Source: Streptomyces griseocarneus
Lineage (GTDB): Bacteria; Actinomycetota; Actinomycetes; Streptomycetales; Streptomycetaceae
Length of the DNA stretch: 64,000 nucleotides
NCBI GenBank assembly: GCA_003674045.1
Contig: PENC01000017.1
Location: forward strand, 94,394 to 158,393
Reading direction: 5' to 3'
This document shows, in pieces, positions 42,701 through 51,091 of the stretch. The notes below the pieces were generated by a model. That model ran no database searches. It saw nothing but the letters and a program-made list of their open reading frames with translations, and was not told the origin of the DNA. Each line of letters begins with the position of its first letter. Position 1 is the stretch's first letter. A program made the position numbers and the translations under genes.

Positions 42701-43352
42701 CCTCGTCGCGGCCGTCCCCGTCACGCTCATCTACAAGCTGGCCGAGGGCGTCGACCAGCAGCCGTTCCCGAAGGGCAAGCTCCCAGCCGACGGGGAGTTC
42801 AGCATCCCGCAGTACCGCGCCTGCACCCTCGCCTCGGGCATCCTCACCGCAGTCCAGGCCCTGCCCATGTGCGTCATCGACTTCCAGGGCGCGAAGACCC
42901 CCACCTGGTTGTCGCTCCTCAACGTGCTGTGGTCCGCCGCCGCCATCATGCTGGCGTGCCAGGGCTGGATCTTCTCGCAGATCGACCGCTGGCCGCCGGA
43001 GGCCTGCGCGTTCGTGGGCGGCCTCGTCGGCGCGGGTATCGGCCTTGCCTTCATTTACCTGGCCGAACTGGGGCAGGCGTGGGACACATGGATCAAGCCG
43101 TGGGTGGCGCTGGCCATGACCGTGGCCGGTGTGTGCGCCCTGGGCAACGTCGTCCGGCTGGTCGCCCAGAAGTCCATCGACGGCTATCACACGGTGGCGC
43201 AGTCCCTGCTCGCCTTCCCCAACCTCTTCGCCTTCCTCAACCACACGTCGATCCGCCAGGGCCCGGAGGAGCCGCTCGTCGCGGCCGTCCGCATGGGCAT
43301 CGACATCGGCGGGAACGTGCCGGGCGGCATCATGATCGCGGCCAGGGCCTGA
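39798..43352 (+). CDS. Large multidomain protein of unknown function (beta-propeller, Ig-like, amphipathic helices, C-terminal membrane spans)
   Basis: A 1184-residue protein I cannot assign. Residues ~20-400 look like a beta-propeller/sialidase-like repeat array (VVSAVEGGKVLLHVAPTPG, YRSVLHADGTWSGPHAV, LHVNYGDLGKASERWAQPVPG, LHADGTLHMWHCGPQGQPG). Residues ~400-490 resemble a bacterial Ig-like fold (YRVEVSVTDAGGAPAANLPVRLRP). Residues ~617-770 are strongly amphipathic helices (YNWFTDRWNDVKHVYNEAVEGVKKMAEEARQKLKQL, EIEIQIENAIVKGIKTALHGLEQA). From ~960 to 1115 there are about five hydrophobic spans. No signal peptide is seen. The mix of sensing/adhesive beta domains with membrane-active helices would suit a pore-forming or surface effector, but that is inference. 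ATG 39798 has GGGAG six bases upstream. No partner genes flank it. Confidence 0.75.
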   Translation: MTTSTAPSPTAPAHRPVLPLKVQVSEVLSQDVITAAGVHVDRTSSSPLAVFRNPHREGAPHEALVVSAVEGGKVLLHVAPTPGTSTGWDAVKLFDAHQPTEVAVITGKDGKGAPFVECFFLSGGSAYRSVLHADGTWSGPHAVDSPKEGGLKGLKVSYAASEHHELYPLVSAGTAENAGWVLAPGRPHAVWTRLDDNAQITRVGSRHWVSAAAVDGQLHVNYGDLGKASERWAQPVPGYPQVSRVVGAFGDPWRATFVVLHADGTLHMWHCGPQGQPGTPHAIGGLTFRTAVAHLCAKGKNDPVRWDVYGIDDKNTLWAMRQDPVRPVDDGGVMRWLPPTPLDKGIDGVAASVEPVAAPTLFSYGKNDKGLRLETQDPVTSMWREQDVHVFHTQAYEVTHYRVEVSVTDAGGAPAANLPVRLRPAEHASACTVLYRNAELRIPREGVALTTDACGKVSFAVAPDGLGASLLELTSEHLDKPVPVQPGHAVHTYLSGKGKLRDTDPDGALPPFDEGGKLLMQAKARGSDDKGSLAPRARDEESVASVAAQAIRKTALVGLGGKLPGNAVGVMFSMPRQAGPGSRAATVPGTCVLLRDQRELDAALAELRGTGEGEEGTVYNWFTDRWNDVKHVYNEAVEGVKKMAEEARQKLKQLGGDLLRAAKNGLIKISKAVLNGLHELSEIEIQIENAIVKGIKTALHGLEQAAHFVANVFHQIEAFVEKVIAWLKALFDLKAIWNTKRALEQAIRKAPLSVKQATEAGRKKATGWLQNEKGSVLSSLDAMIREYSGKKISQVSAPRGGSSMSKVPQSHFTGNAHHNWLMDKLLVTSSTASDCLLQLSLPAYESADAEKLMQRAGEKMADSGKELVAGVEKLAPAVLGLFNSPDGVSGSELAKVLDGTKSIVAAAFDTGTAVVDAGAGLVELAMEGLGKILDTEFNAPVVRALYQWLAKLSGNSDDDKPTVAGVLALVAAVPVTLIYKLAEGVDQQPFPKGKLPADGEFSIPQYRACTLASGILTAVQALPMCVIDFQGAKTPTWLSLLNVLWSAAAIMLACQGWIFSQIDRWPPEACAFVGGLVGAGIGLAFIYLAELGQAWDTWIKPWVALAMTVAGVCALGNVVRLVAQKSIDGYHTVAQSLLAFPNLFAFLNHTSIRQGPEEPLVAAVRMGIDIGGNVPGGIMIAARA

Positions 43353-43393
43353 GCGGTCGCGCAGGGGCCCGGGCGCACCCCGAGGCCCGAACC

Positions 43394-43885
43394 TCAGCGC
43401 AGGCCCTCGGCCGCGTCCGAGACGCGCTTCAGCAGTTCCAGGAAGACGGACCGCTCCTGCGGGTCCAGCGGTGCCAGGAAGACCTGGTTCATCCGGGTGG
43501 TCCGCAGGGACAGCTTGTGGTGCACGCGTGCGCCTTCCTCGGTGACGCGCAGGACGGACCGGCGGCTGTCCTTGGTGTCGCGTTCCTTGTCGACCAGGCC
43601 GCGTGCGACCAGGCGGCGGACCACCTCGGCGATGGTGGACCGGTCGAGGCCGACCCGCTCACCCACCGTCCGCTGATCGAGCCCGTCCTCGCCGGTCAGG
43701 GCGTTGAGCACGGCGAACTGCGGTGAGGTGACCTCCTCCGAGACGATCGTGGTCCACAGCAGGGTGTGCGCCTGCTGCAACCGCCGGGCCAGATGGCCGG
43801 GGTGTGTGCCGAGGTCGAGCGCGGGCACGGCCTGCCCCTTCCCTGAACGATCCTTGTGCTGACGGTCTTGACCCTCCTCTCTCAT
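43394..43885 (-). CDS. pcaV: MarR family repressor of the pca operon (PcaV-like)
   Basis: About 163 residues: LGTHPGHLARRLQQAHTLLWTTIVSEEVTSPQFAVLNALTGEDGLDQRTVGERVGLDRSTIAEVVRRLVARGLVDKERDTKDSRRSVLRVTEEG gives the winged helix and the DSRR wing. In S. coelicolor and related strains a MarR protein, PcaV, faces pcaI and is released by protocatechuate. Position, orientation and family all fit here. ATG 43885 is used (ATG 43888 is adjacent); the longer frame to 44014 would cover the pcaI start. A palindrome lies in the shared spacer. Confidence 0.8.
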   Translation of the reverse strand: MREEGQDRQHKDRSGKGQAVPALDLGTHPGHLARRLQQAHTLLWTTIVSEEVTSPQFAVLNALTGEDGLDQRTVGERVGLDRSTIAEVVRRLVARGLVDKERDTKDSRRSVLRVTEEGARVHHKLSLRTTRMNQVFLAPLDPQERSVFLELLKRVSDAAEGLR

Positions 43886-43912
43886 CATGCCAGGCTCACG
43901 ATCGCCGAGAAG

Positions 43913-43932
43913 ATAGTCAGTGCACTGAGTAT
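43913..43932. promoter_or_regulatory. Palindromic operator between pcaV and pcaI
   Basis: TCAGTGCACTGA at 43917-43928 is a perfect 12-bp palindrome inside an imperfect 20-bp dyad (ATAG...GTAT). It sits between the divergent MarR gene and pcaI, overlapping the region where both promoters should be. It is the best candidate for the PcaV binding site. Confidence 0.75.
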
Positions 43933-43966
43933 TTTGGAGCGGTGTTCTTCGAGGGAGGAGCCCACG

Positions 43967-44748
43967 ATGGACAAAGTGGTGGCCACCGCCGCCGAGGCCG
44001 TGGTCGATGTCCATGACGGCGCGTCACTGGCGGTCGGCGGTTTCGGCCTCAGCGGTGTGCCGGAGGTGCTGATCCGGGCCGTCCACGCGACAGGAGCCCG
44101 CGGCCTCACGGTGGTGTCGAACAACTGCGGAGCACTGGACCGAGGCCTGGCCGTCCTGCTCACCGACGGCCGGATCGCCCGCGTCACCGGCTCGTACATC
44201 GGCTCCAACAAGGAGTTCGCGCGCCAGTACCTGTCCGGTGAGCTGGAGGTCGAACTCGTCCCCCAGGGCACGCTCGCCGAGCGGCTGCGTGCCGGGGGCG
44301 CGGGCATCCCCGCCTTCTACACCCCGGCCGGAGCCGGCACGCAGGTGGCCGACGGCGGGCTGCCGCTCCGGTACGACCGCGAGGGCCGGGCCGCCGAGGC
44401 CTCGGCGCCCAAGGAGATGCGGGAGTTCGACCGGCGCGCGTACGTCCTCGAGCACGGCATACGCACCGACTTCGCGCTCGTACGGGCCACGAGGGGGGAC
44501 CGGCACGGCAACCTCGTCTTCGCCAGGTCCGCCCGGAACTTCAACCCCCTCGCGGCGATGGCCGGCCGGGTCACCGTCGCCGAGGTGGAGGAGCTGGTCG
44601 AGCCCGGCGGGATCGACCCGGACGACGTCCATCTGCCGGGTGTCTTCGTGCGGCGTGTCGTGCCGCTCACCCCGGAGCAGGCCGCCGACAAGCCGGTCGA
44701 GCGGCGGACCGTCGCCGCCCCTCCGGCGGGGGAGGAGGCACGGAACTG

Positions 44749-44749
<1 letters not shown>
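43967..44749 (+). CDS. pcaI: 3-oxoadipate CoA-transferase subunit A
   Basis: A 260-residue alpha subunit of the SCOT-type CoA transferases: DKVVATAAEAVVDVHDGASLAVGGFGLSGVPEVLIRAV, then GSYIGSNKEFARQYLSGELEVELVPQGTLAERLRAGGAGIPAFYTPAGAGT, the ENPG-like region in beta being separate. With PcaJ it moves CoA from succinyl-CoA to 3-oxoadipate. ATG 43967 follows GGGAGGAG. Its stop and the pcaJ ATG overlap (TGATG). Order and neighbours make 3-oxoadipate much more likely than acetoacetate as the substrate. Confidence 0.85.
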
Positions 44750-45393
<644 letters not shown>

Positions 45394-45462
45394 AAGCCCA
45401 TCCGGACGTCAGGCCCACCCATGCCCGCTCACACCCACCGAGGACGGAGGAATCCAGAGCCC

Positions 45463-46236
45463 ATGACGCTCACCCAGACCGATGTCGACCGTGAGATGGC
45501 GCTGCGGCGCGCCGCGTACGAGAAGGCCCTCGCCGCGGGCGCCGCGCCCGTCCACCACCCCGCGCGGGACTACCCGCCGTACCGGTCGAGCGCGCTCCGG
45601 CACCCGAAGCGGCCGCCGGTGTCCGTCGCCGTCCGGTACGACCCGGAGGCCGTCGAGCTGACCTCGCCCGCCTTCGGCGCGACCGACGTCACCGAGCTCG
45701 ACAACGACCTCACCCGCCAGCACCCCGGCGAACCGCTCGGCGAGCGCATCACCGTGAGCGGCCGGCTCCTCGACCGCGCCGGGCGGCCCGTACGCGGGCA
45801 GCTGATCGAGATCTGGCAGGCCAACGCCTCCGGGCGCTACGCCCACCGGCACGACCGGCACCCCGCGCCGCTCGACCCCCACTTCACCGGCGTGGGAAGG
45901 ACGCTGACCGGCGACGACGGCGGCTACACCTTCACCACCGTCAAGCCCGGCCCCTACCCGTGGCGGAACCACACCAACGCCTGGCGGCCCGCCCACATCC
46001 ACTTCTCGCTCTTCGGGACCGCCTTCACCCAACGGCTCGTCACCCAGATGTACTTCCCCGGCGATCCGCTCCTCGCCCACGACCCCGTCCTGCAGTCCGT
46101 CACCGACGCCGCCGCGCGCCGACGGCTGGTCGCCGCGTACGACCACGCCCTGTCACGGCCGGAACAGTCCCTCGGCCACCGCTGGGACATCGTGCTCGAC
46201 GGCCCCGCCGCCACCTGGACCGGGGAAACCCGCTGA
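45463..46236 (+). CDS. pcaH: Protocatechuate 3,4-dioxygenase beta subunit
   Basis: A 257-residue iron-binding subunit. The intradiol signature is complete: LDRAGRPVRGQLIEIWQANASGRYAHRHDRHPAPLD, then KPGPYPWRNHTNAWRPAHIHFSLFG and VTQMYFPGD. The Fe(III) ligands (Tyr in PYPW, Tyr before or in the following loop, His-His in AHIH) are present. ATG 45463 (MTLTQTDVD) has GGAGGA upstream; the ATG at 45421 is less likely. With PcaG it opens protocatechuate to 3-carboxy-cis,cis-muconate. Confidence 0.9.
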   Translation: MTLTQTDVDREMALRRAAYEKALAAGAAPVHHPARDYPPYRSSALRHPKRPPVSVAVRYDPEAVELTSPAFGATDVTELDNDLTRQHPGEPLGERITVSGRLLDRAGRPVRGQLIEIWQANASGRYAHRHDRHPAPLDPHFTGVGRTLTGDDGGYTFTTVKPGPYPWRNHTNAWRPAHIHFSLFGTAFTQRLVTQMYFPGDPLLAHDPVLQSVTDAAARRRLVAAYDHALSRPEQSLGHRWDIVLDGPAATWTGETR

Positions 46237-46273
46237 GGCCGAGGAACCCGCCAAGACCGAGGAAGGCCGCTGA

Positions 46274-46858
46274 ATGACATCCTCCGTACTGCCGACCCCC
46301 GCCCACACCATCGGCCCGTTCCACGGCCACGCCCTCCCGTTCCCCGGAGGCGGGGACGTGGCACCCGAGGGGCACCCCGACGCGATCACCGTCCACGGGC
46401 AGGTGCTGGACGGCGCCGGAGCCCCGGTCCCGGACGCGCTCCTGGAGTTCTGGGGCCCCGGCCCCGACGGCGAACCGCCCCGCGCCACCGGGGCGCTGCG
46501 CCGCGACCCGGCCACCGGCGGCTTCCTCGGCCGTGACGGCATCCGCTTCACCGGGTTCGGCCGGGTCCCGGCCGACGCGGACGGCCGATGGGCGGTCCGG
46601 ACGCTGCGCCCCGGCGCGCGCGGGCGCGGCGCCCCGTACCTCGGCGTCTGCGTCTTCGCCCGCGGCCTCACCCACCACCTGTTCACCCGCGTGTACCTGC
46701 CGGAGCCCACCGCGCGGCTCGCCGCCGACCCGCTCCTCACCTCGCTCGCCCCTGAGCGGCGCGCGACGCTGGTGGCCGATGCCGAGCCGCGCGGGACCTA
46801 CCGGTTCGACATCCATCTGCAAGGCGCGGCGGAGACGACGTTCCTGGAGTTCACATGA
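46274..46858 (+). CDS. pcaG: Protocatechuate 3,4-dioxygenase alpha subunit
   Basis: A 194-residue structural alpha subunit: LPTPAHTIGPFHGHALPFPGGGDV, the intradiol-like QVLDGAGAPVPDALLEFWGPGPDG, and RGAPYLGVCVFARGLTHHLFTRVYLPEP. It lacks the metal ligands of PcaH, as expected. It ends in ATGA overlap with pcaB. Confidence 0.9.
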   Translation: MTSSVLPTPAHTIGPFHGHALPFPGGGDVAPEGHPDAITVHGQVLDGAGAPVPDALLEFWGPGPDGEPPRATGALRRDPATGGFLGRDGIRFTGFGRVPADADGRWAVRTLRPGARGRGAPYLGVCVFARGLTHHLFTRVYLPEPTARLAADPLLTSLAPERRATLVADAEPRGTYRFDIHLQGAAETTFLEFT

Positions 46859-48219
46859 GCGCACCTGACAGGGACTTCGCTCAGGGCAAGGGCCTGCTCG
46901 CTCCCGGGTGGGCGGGCTCGCCGGCCGAGGCCGCGACCTGCGACGCGGCAGTCCTCCAGGCGATGCTGGACGCCGAGGCCGCCCTCACCCGCGCCCAGGC
47001 CGCCCTCGGTCTGGCGCCCGCCGAGGCCGCGCGGGCCGTGACCGAGGCGGCCGACGCCGAGCGTTTCGACCTCCGCGAACTCGCGCTGCGCGGCCGCGAG
47101 GGCGGCAATCCGGTCATCCCGCTGGCCGCCGCCCTGGCCACGGCGGTGCCCGGGGCGTACGCCTCGTACGTGCACCGGGGAGCCACCAGCCAGGACATCC
47201 TCGACACGGCGGCGATGCTGGTCGCCGCCCGGACCACGGCGCCGCTCCTGGCCGACCTGGACCGTACGGCGCGGGCCCTGGCCCGGCTCGCCGCCCGGCA
47301 CCGGGACACCCCCATGCCGGGCCGCACCCTCACCCAGCACGCCGTCCCGACGACCTTCGGCCTGAAGGCTGCGGGCTGGCGGAGCCTGGTCCTGGACGCC
47401 CGTGACCGTGTCGCCGCCGTACGCCGCTCGCTCCCGGCCCAACTGGGCGGCGCGGCAGGCACCCTGGCGGCCTTCCACGCCCACGCGGAGGCCGACGGCG
47501 TGCCGCTGCGCGAGCCCGGTCCGCGTCTTGTCGCCGCCTACGCCCGTGAACTGGGGCTGGCCGAACCCGCCCTGCCCTGGCATACCCTGCGCACCCCCGT
47601 GGCCGACCTGGCCGGGGCGCTCGCCCTCACCACCGGGGCGCTCGGGAAGATCGCCGCCGACGTGCTCGTCCTCTCCCGCACCGAGACCGGCGAACTGAGC
47701 GAGGGCAGCGGGGGAGGCTCCTCCGCCATGCCGCACAAGGCGAACCCCGTACGGGCCACGCTCATCGCGGCCGCCGCCCGCCGCGCGCCCGCATTGGCCG
47801 CGGTGCTCTACGGGAGCGTCGCCGCCGAGGACGAGCGGCCCGCCGGAGCCTGGCACGCGGAGTGGGAGACCCTGCGCGACCTGCTGCGGCTGACCGGGGG
47901 AGCGGCCCGGGACGCCGCGGAACTGGTCACGGGCCTGCGCGTGCACACCGCGCGAATGCGCGAGAACCTGAGCCTCACCGGCGGGCTGATCGTGTCGGAG
48001 CGGCTGGCCGCAGCCGTCGCCGCCCGCCTGGGCCGCGCCCGCGCCGGGGAACTGCTGACGAACGCGGCACGGGTCTGCCGTACGGGAGGCGGGACGCTCG
48101 CCGAGGCGCTGGCCGCGGAACCCGCTCTGCAGGGCCTCGACCTCGGCCCGCTCGCCGACCCCACCCGGTACACCGGCGCCGCGGGCGCGCTGACCGACCG
48201 CGCCCTCACCCGGTGCTGA
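46855..48219 (+). CDS. pcaB: 3-carboxy-cis,cis-muconate cycloisomerase
   Basis: A 454-residue member of the fumarase/aspartase superfamily. The signature GSGGGSSAMPHKANPVRATL is present, with HRGATSQDILDTAAM and MPGRTLTQHAVPTTFGLKAAGW upstream, the latter typical of PcaB. It lactonises carboxymuconate to 4-carboxymuconolactone. The start overlaps the pcaG stop by four bases, and pcaL follows within 17 bases. Confidence 0.9.
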   Translation: MSAPDRDFAQGKGLLAPGWAGSPAEAATCDAAVLQAMLDAEAALTRAQAALGLAPAEAARAVTEAADAERFDLRELALRGREGGNPVIPLAAALATAVPGAYASYVHRGATSQDILDTAAMLVAARTTAPLLADLDRTARALARLAARHRDTPMPGRTLTQHAVPTTFGLKAAGWRSLVLDARDRVAAVRRSLPAQLGGAAGTLAAFHAHAEADGVPLREPGPRLVAAYARELGLAEPALPWHTLRTPVADLAGALALTTGALGKIAADVLVLSRTETGELSEGSGGGSSAMPHKANPVRATLIAAAARRAPALAAVLYGSVAAEDERPAGAWHAEWETLRDLLRLTGGAARDAAELVTGLRVHTARMRENLSLTGGLIVSERLAAAVAARLGRARAGELLTNAARVCRTGGGTLAEALAAEPALQGLDLGPLADPTRYTGAAGALTDRALTRC

Positions 48220-48235
48220 GCCACGAAGGCAGCAC

Positions 48236-49357
48236 ATGACCCACACGCCGCATCACCACGTGGAGGGACCGGCCACCGGGCCCGTCCTGTTCCTCGGCCC
48301 GTCACTGGGCACCTCGACCGCCCTGTGGGGCGCGGTCGCACGCGAGCTGAGCTCGTCGTTCCGTACCGTCCGCTGGGAGCTGCCGGGACACGGCGGATCG
48401 CCCGCCGCCCCGATCGGCCCCGGCGCGACCGTCGCCGGCCTGGGCGGGCTGGTCCTCGCGCTGGCCGACTCCCTGGGCGCGGACCGCTTCCACTACGCCG
48501 GGGTGTCGCTCGGCGGCGCGGTCGGCCTGTGGCTCGCCGCGCACCACCCGGAGCGCATCGACCGGCTCGCCGTCCTCTCCTCCTCGGCGCACTTCGGACC
48601 ACCCGCCTCCTGGCGCGAACGGGCCGCGCTCGTCAGGACATCGGGCACGGGCTCGCTGGCCGAGTCCGCGCCCGCGCGCTGGTTCACCCCCGGCTTCACC
48701 GCACCGGAGCTCGTCGACGACCTGCGCCGCGCCGACCCGGAGGCGTACGCCGCCTGCTGCGACGCGCTCGCCGTCCTCGACCTGCGCGAGGACCTGACAT
48801 CGGTCACCGCCCCGACACTGGTGGTCGTCGGCCGACAGGACCCCGTCACCCCGCCCGCGCACGCCAGGGAGATCGCGGACGCGATCCCCGGAGCGGCACT
48901 CGTCGAACTGCCCGACGCCTCGCACCTCGTGGTCGCCGAGCGGCCCGGGGCCGTACGGGACGTCCTGCGCGCACACTTCGCGGCACCGGGCCCCGGTCCG
49001 GGCATGGCCGTGCGCAGACAGGTGCTGGGGGACGCCCATGTCGACCGGGCCCAGGCGCGCACCACGCGCCTCACCGCCCGCTTCCAGGACATGATCTCCC
49101 GCTACGCCTGGGGCGAGATCTGGACCGACACCACGCTCGGCTGGCGCGACCGCAGTCTCGTCACCCTCACCGCACTGGTGGCCCACGGACACCTCGACGA
49201 ACTCGCCCTGCACATCAGGGCGGCGCGGCGCAACGGCCTGAGCCGTGAGGAGATCGGCGCGGTGCTGCTGCAGGCCGGAATCTACTGCGGTGTCCCGGCC
49301 GCGAACGCGGCGTTCGCCGTGGCGCAGCGGGTGCTGGAGGAGGACGGGGCGGCCTGA
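48236..49357 (+). CDS. pcaL: Fused 3-oxoadipate enol-lactonase / 4-carboxymuconolactone decarboxylase
   Basis: A 373-residue bifunctional protein. Residues 1-245 are an alpha/beta hydrolase (FLGPSLGTSTALWG, nucleophile GVSLGGAVGLWLA, acid VVGRQDPVTP, His in DASHLVVAERP), the PcaD part. Residues ~260-373 are a carboxymuconolactone decarboxylase (RRQVLGDAHVDRAQARTTRLTARFQDMISRYAWGEIW, DRSLVTLTALVAHGHLDELALHIRAARRNGLSREEI), the PcaC part. This PcaL fusion is known in Streptomyces and Rhodococcus. It is the last gene of the operon. Confidence 0.9.
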   Translation: MTHTPHHHVEGPATGPVLFLGPSLGTSTALWGAVARELSSSFRTVRWELPGHGGSPAAPIGPGATVAGLGGLVLALADSLGADRFHYAGVSLGGAVGLWLAAHHPERIDRLAVLSSSAHFGPPASWRERAALVRTSGTGSLAESAPARWFTPGFTAPELVDDLRRADPEAYAACCDALAVLDLREDLTSVTAPTLVVVGRQDPVTPPAHAREIADAIPGAALVELPDASHLVVAERPGAVRDVLRAHFAAPGPGPGMAVRRQVLGDAHVDRAQARTTRLTARFQDMISRYAWGEIWTDTTLGWRDRSLVTLTALVAHGHLDELALHIRAARRNGLSREEIGAVLLQAGIYCGVPAANAAFAVAQRVLEEDGAA

Positions 49358-49377
49358 CGCTCCGTCCGGCCGTGTCG

Positions 49378-49394
49378 CCGGGTGGCCTACCCGG
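49378..49394. terminator. Short hairpin at pcaL/couR convergence
   Basis: CCGGGT and ACCCGG pair around a 5-base loop between the convergent pcaL and MarR genes; short, so only a possible terminator. Confidence 0.35.
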
Positions 49395-50021
49395 TCACTC
49401 GTTGTCGGCGCGGGCCACGCGCAGCAGCAGGGCGTGCAGCGCCTCGCGTTCGTCCGGCGACAGCGGTTCGAGGAGCTCGCCGGTGACGTGGCGGCATGTG
49501 CCGTCGGTGTCGCGCAGGAACGTCCTGCCGTCCCCGGTCAGGACGACGACGCGGCTGCGCCGGTCCCCGGGGGCGGGCCGTCGTTCCGCGAAGCCGAGCC
49601 GTTCGAGGTCGTCGACGAGGCCGACGACGGCGCTCGGGTCGTGGCCGAGACGGGCGCTGAGCTCCCGCTGCGGAGTGCCTTCGGTCGTGGCGAGGAAACG
49701 CATGAGCGCGTAATGACGCAGGCGCAGCCCGGACTCCTGCAGTGCCGCGTTGAAGAGCTGACCGGAGCGCAGACCGATCCGGTAGAGCAGATAACCGGTG
49801 TCGGAGTGCAGGCCGCGCAGCCAGGGCTCGTCCGGGATGCCCGGCTCGGCGGTGCGGACGTCGGCTGCGGCGGGTGTTCGCTGGACGGCGATGGCGTGCT
49901 CCCTGGTGCAGGCCCCGACGGGGCGAACCGGCAGGGGTCCGACGGGGCGGTTCCGGTAAGGGCGGTACGGGCCCTGACAGATGATGCCGTGGCTTTCTCG
50001 AAGCCGGGCCCTCCTCAGCAT
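49395..50021 (-). CDS. couR: MarR family regulator, probable CouR-type repressor of hydroxycinnamate genes
   Basis: A 208-residue frame whose MarR domain covers ~68-205: GLHSDTGYLLYRIGLRSGQLFNAALQESGLRLRHYALMRFLATTEGTPQRELSARLGHDPSAVVGLVDDLERLGFAERRPAPGDRRSRVVVLTGDG. In Rhodococcus jostii RHA1 CouR, a MarR protein, represses couN-couO-couM-couL and responds to p-coumaroyl-CoA; the layout here is the same. The ~65 residues before the domain are unusual (Pro/Arg-rich) and the true start may be internal and downstream. Direct repeats lie in the shared promoter region. Confidence 0.75.
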   Translation of the reverse strand: MLRRARLRESHGIICQGPYRPYRNRPVGPLPVRPVGACTREHAIAVQRTPAAADVRTAEPGIPDEPWLRGLHSDTGYLLYRIGLRSGQLFNAALQESGLRLRHYALMRFLATTEGTPQRELSARLGHDPSAVVGLVDDLERLGFAERRPAPGDRRSRVVVLTGDGRTFLRDTDGTCRHVTGELLEPLSPDEREALHALLLRVARADNE

Positions 50022-50033
50022 GCCCCATCCTGA

Positions 50034-50069
50034 TTGTTGAGAACAACCATTGACCTGAACAACGATTGG
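50034..50069. promoter_or_regulatory. Repeated half-sites in the couR-couN promoter region
   Basis: GAACAACCATTG (50041-50052) and GAACAACGATTG (50058-50069) are near-identical direct repeats, and TTGTT-GAG-AACAA (50034-50046) is a perfect inverted repeat sharing the first copy. They lie between the divergent MarR and SDR genes, so they probably form the repressor operator. Confidence 0.65.
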
Positions 50070-50164
50070 CCCTAGCGTCCCCGTACGGACCGGCGCGGAT
50101 CGAGCACTTCTCTCCGGCGGTCCTCATCTCCCCTTGTCCTGACTCCTGTTGAAGGGACATCGCA

Positions 50165-51091
50165 GTGCCGCACACTCCCATCATCGATCTCACCGGCAAG
50201 GTGGCCGTCGTCACCGGCTCCGGCCGCGGACTGGGCCTCGCCTACGCCGGAGCGCTCGCACGGGCCGGCGCCGGTGTGGTCGTCAACGACATCGACCAGG
50301 ACGCCGCCGCGCGGGCCGCCGCGTCCATCACCGGCACCGGTGGCCGGGCCGTCGCCGAGGCCGCGGCGGTCGGCACGGCCGAGGCCGCCGACCGGCTGGT
50401 CGCCCGCGCCGTCACCGAGTTCGGCCGACTGGACATCATGGTCACCAACGCGGGCATCCTGCGCGACCGCGTGCTGTGGAAGATGACCGACGACGACTTC
50501 GACGCGGTCCTCACCACCCACCTGAAGGGCACCTTCACCTGCGCCCGCGCCGCGGCCGCGCGGATGCGGGAGCAGGGCGAGGGCGGCAGCCTGATCCTGG
50601 TCGGCTCCCCGGCCGGGCAGCGCGGCAACTTCGGCCAGACCAACTACGCCGCCGCCAAGGCCGGCATCGCCGCCATGACACGCACCTGGTCGATGGAGCT
50701 GGCCAGGGCGGGTATCACTGTCAACGCGATCGTGCCGGTCGCCGCGACCGCGATGACCGGGACGATCCCCGCCTTCGCCCCGTACGTCGAGGCAGGGAAC
50801 CGTGGCGAGCCCCTGCCGGACTTCCTGCGCAAGGGCGAGGGCTTCGGCACCGCCGAGGACTGCGCCGCCCTCGTCCCCTTCCTCGCCTCGGACGCGGCCC
50901 GGGACGTCACCGGCCAGTGCGTCGGCATCGGCGGCGACCGGCTGGCCCTGTGGTCGCACCCGCAGGAGGCCGCGGTGGCGTACGCCGACGGCGGCTGGAG
51001 CCCCGAGAGCATCGCCGCCTCCTGGCACACCTCGGTCGGCGCCGTCCCGCAGACCGTCGGCATCCCCGCCCCCAGGATCCCGGAGGCATGA
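50165..51091 (+). CDS. couN: Hydroxyacyl-CoA dehydrogenase (SDR), CouN-like
   Basis: A 308-residue SDR with GKVAVVTGSGRGLGLAYAGALARAGA, NDIDQDAA (Asp after beta-2: NAD preference), NAGILRDRVLWKMTDDDFDAVLTTHLKGTF and YAAAKAGIAAMTRTWSMELARAGITVN. This is the multifunctional-enzyme/beta-oxidation type (the RD..L.KM stretch is typical). In the CouN role it oxidises the beta-hydroxy-p-hydroxyphenylpropionyl-CoA. GTG 50165 starts after AAGGGA. Its stop overlaps the next ATG. Confidence 0.8.
   Translation: MPHTPIIDLTGKVAVVTGSGRGLGLAYAGALARAGAGVVVNDIDQDAAARAAASITGTGGRAVAEAAAVGTAEAADRLVARAVTEFGRLDIMVTNAGILRDRVLWKMTDDDFDAVLTTHLKGTFTCARAAAARMREQGEGGSLILVGSPAGQRGNFGQTNYAAAKAGIAAMTRTWSMELARAGITVNAIVPVAATAMTGTIPAFAPYVEAGNRGEPLPDFLRKGEGFGTAEDCAALVPFLASDAARDVTGQCVGIGGDRLALWSHPQEAAVAYADGGWSPESIAASWHTSVGAVPQTVGIPAPRIPEA

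Noticed and set aside
39564..43244. A 1226-codon open frame on the minus strand opposite the large unknown protein
   Set aside because: It is the mirror of the GC-biased plus-strand gene; composition is Arg/Gly/His-rich with no motif or ribosome site.
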